DNA from: Lachnospiraceae bacterium
Lineage (GTDB): Bacteria > Bacillota > Clostridia > Lachnospirales > Lachnospiraceae
Length of the DNA stretch: 64,000 nucleotides
Direction of reading: 5' to 3'
Assembly (NCBI GenBank): GCA_949383255.1
Contig: CASJPF010000010.1
Coordinates: forward strand, 1-64,000
The notes below the pieces were generated by a model that was not told the origin of the DNA, ran no database searches, and saw nothing but the letters and a program-made list of their open reading frames with translations. Below are positions 63,973-64,000 of this stretch, piece after piece (the stretch's first letter is position 1; every line of letters starts with the position of its first letter). The translations under genes were made by a program, and so were the position numbers.

Positions 63973-64000
63973 ATGAAACAATTGAGACATTTAATGAGTC
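63973..64000 (+). CDS. Start of a gene cut by the window end
   Basis: ATG 63973 has TAGGAGG six bases upstream and reads MKQLRHLMS to the window edge. Nothing can be said of its product. It shares the promoter at 63769 with the short frame before it. Confidence 0.5.

Overview
The window reads as the chromosome of a low-GC, spore-forming anaerobic Firmicute. It is most likely a member of the Clostridia close to Lachnospiraceae. The signs are strong AGGAGG-type ribosome sites, a small glycyl-radical spare-part protein (GrcA), a CIRCE-controlled groESL operon, a galacto-N-biose/lacto-N-biose phosphorylase operon, germination-type proteases and glycosidases, and lineage-typical small proteins. 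The assignment is inferred from gene content, not from a marker comparison.

Bases 1-6500 are an accessory region full of decayed DNA around two RNA genes, tmRNA (ssrA) and tRNA-Leu. It holds a TnpB fragment of an IS200/IS605-type element and an internally deleted IS256-family transposase. A 52-bp sequence is repeated at 1 and 1984. There are also wrecks of an IS4-type transposase, an AraC-type regulator, a PTS EIIA domain and at least two small genes. Intact genes here are a Uma2-type nuclease, a Fic AMP-transferase with its own inhibitory helix, and the RNA 2'-phosphotransferase KptA. At 6630-8560 follows a two-gene RNA-repair operon: an ATP-dependent RNA ligase, and an HD-phosphoesterase/polynucleotide-kinase fusion of the HD-Pnk type. 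With KptA nearby, this stretch encodes the activities needed to heal and seal broken RNA.

Bases 8600-17300 carry two unknown small genes, a GH31 alpha-glycosidase, a 40-residue membrane peptide, a response regulator with a PocR-type hybrid histidine kinase, and an AraC regulator. The AraC gene is divergent from a sugar operon at 17768-24662: binding lipoprotein, internal terminator, two permeases, a 54-residue membrane protein, GH112 phosphorylase and an N-acetylhexosamine kinase. Together these import a beta-1,3-galactosyl-HexNAc disaccharide, split it with phosphate and phosphorylate the released amino sugar.

Bases 24700-33500 hold a LysM-GH18 / S8-protease pair of germination type, a chemoreceptor, a CBS-containing inorganic pyrophosphatase and several small proteins, with long inverted repeats in the gaps. 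Bases 33500-52000 are mostly housekeeping on the minus strand: HflK/HflC, PepD, LuxS, a secreted Cys-protease-like protein, Nudix, Fur/PerR, a deoxyinosine/uracil glycosylase, a second response regulator/hybrid kinase pair, GrcA with a Crp/Fnr regulator, GroES/GroEL, a degenerate GGDEF protein, a PHP-HAD fusion and an ABC-F ATPase. Bases 52000-64000 contain a large unknown protein, Maf, the polyphosphate pair Ppk/Ppx, PheA, a DUF5050-like protein, a CmpB-like membrane protein, a DD-carboxypeptidase and a PH-domain protein. The window ends with a promoter, a possibly frameshifted MntP-like start and the first codons of another gene.
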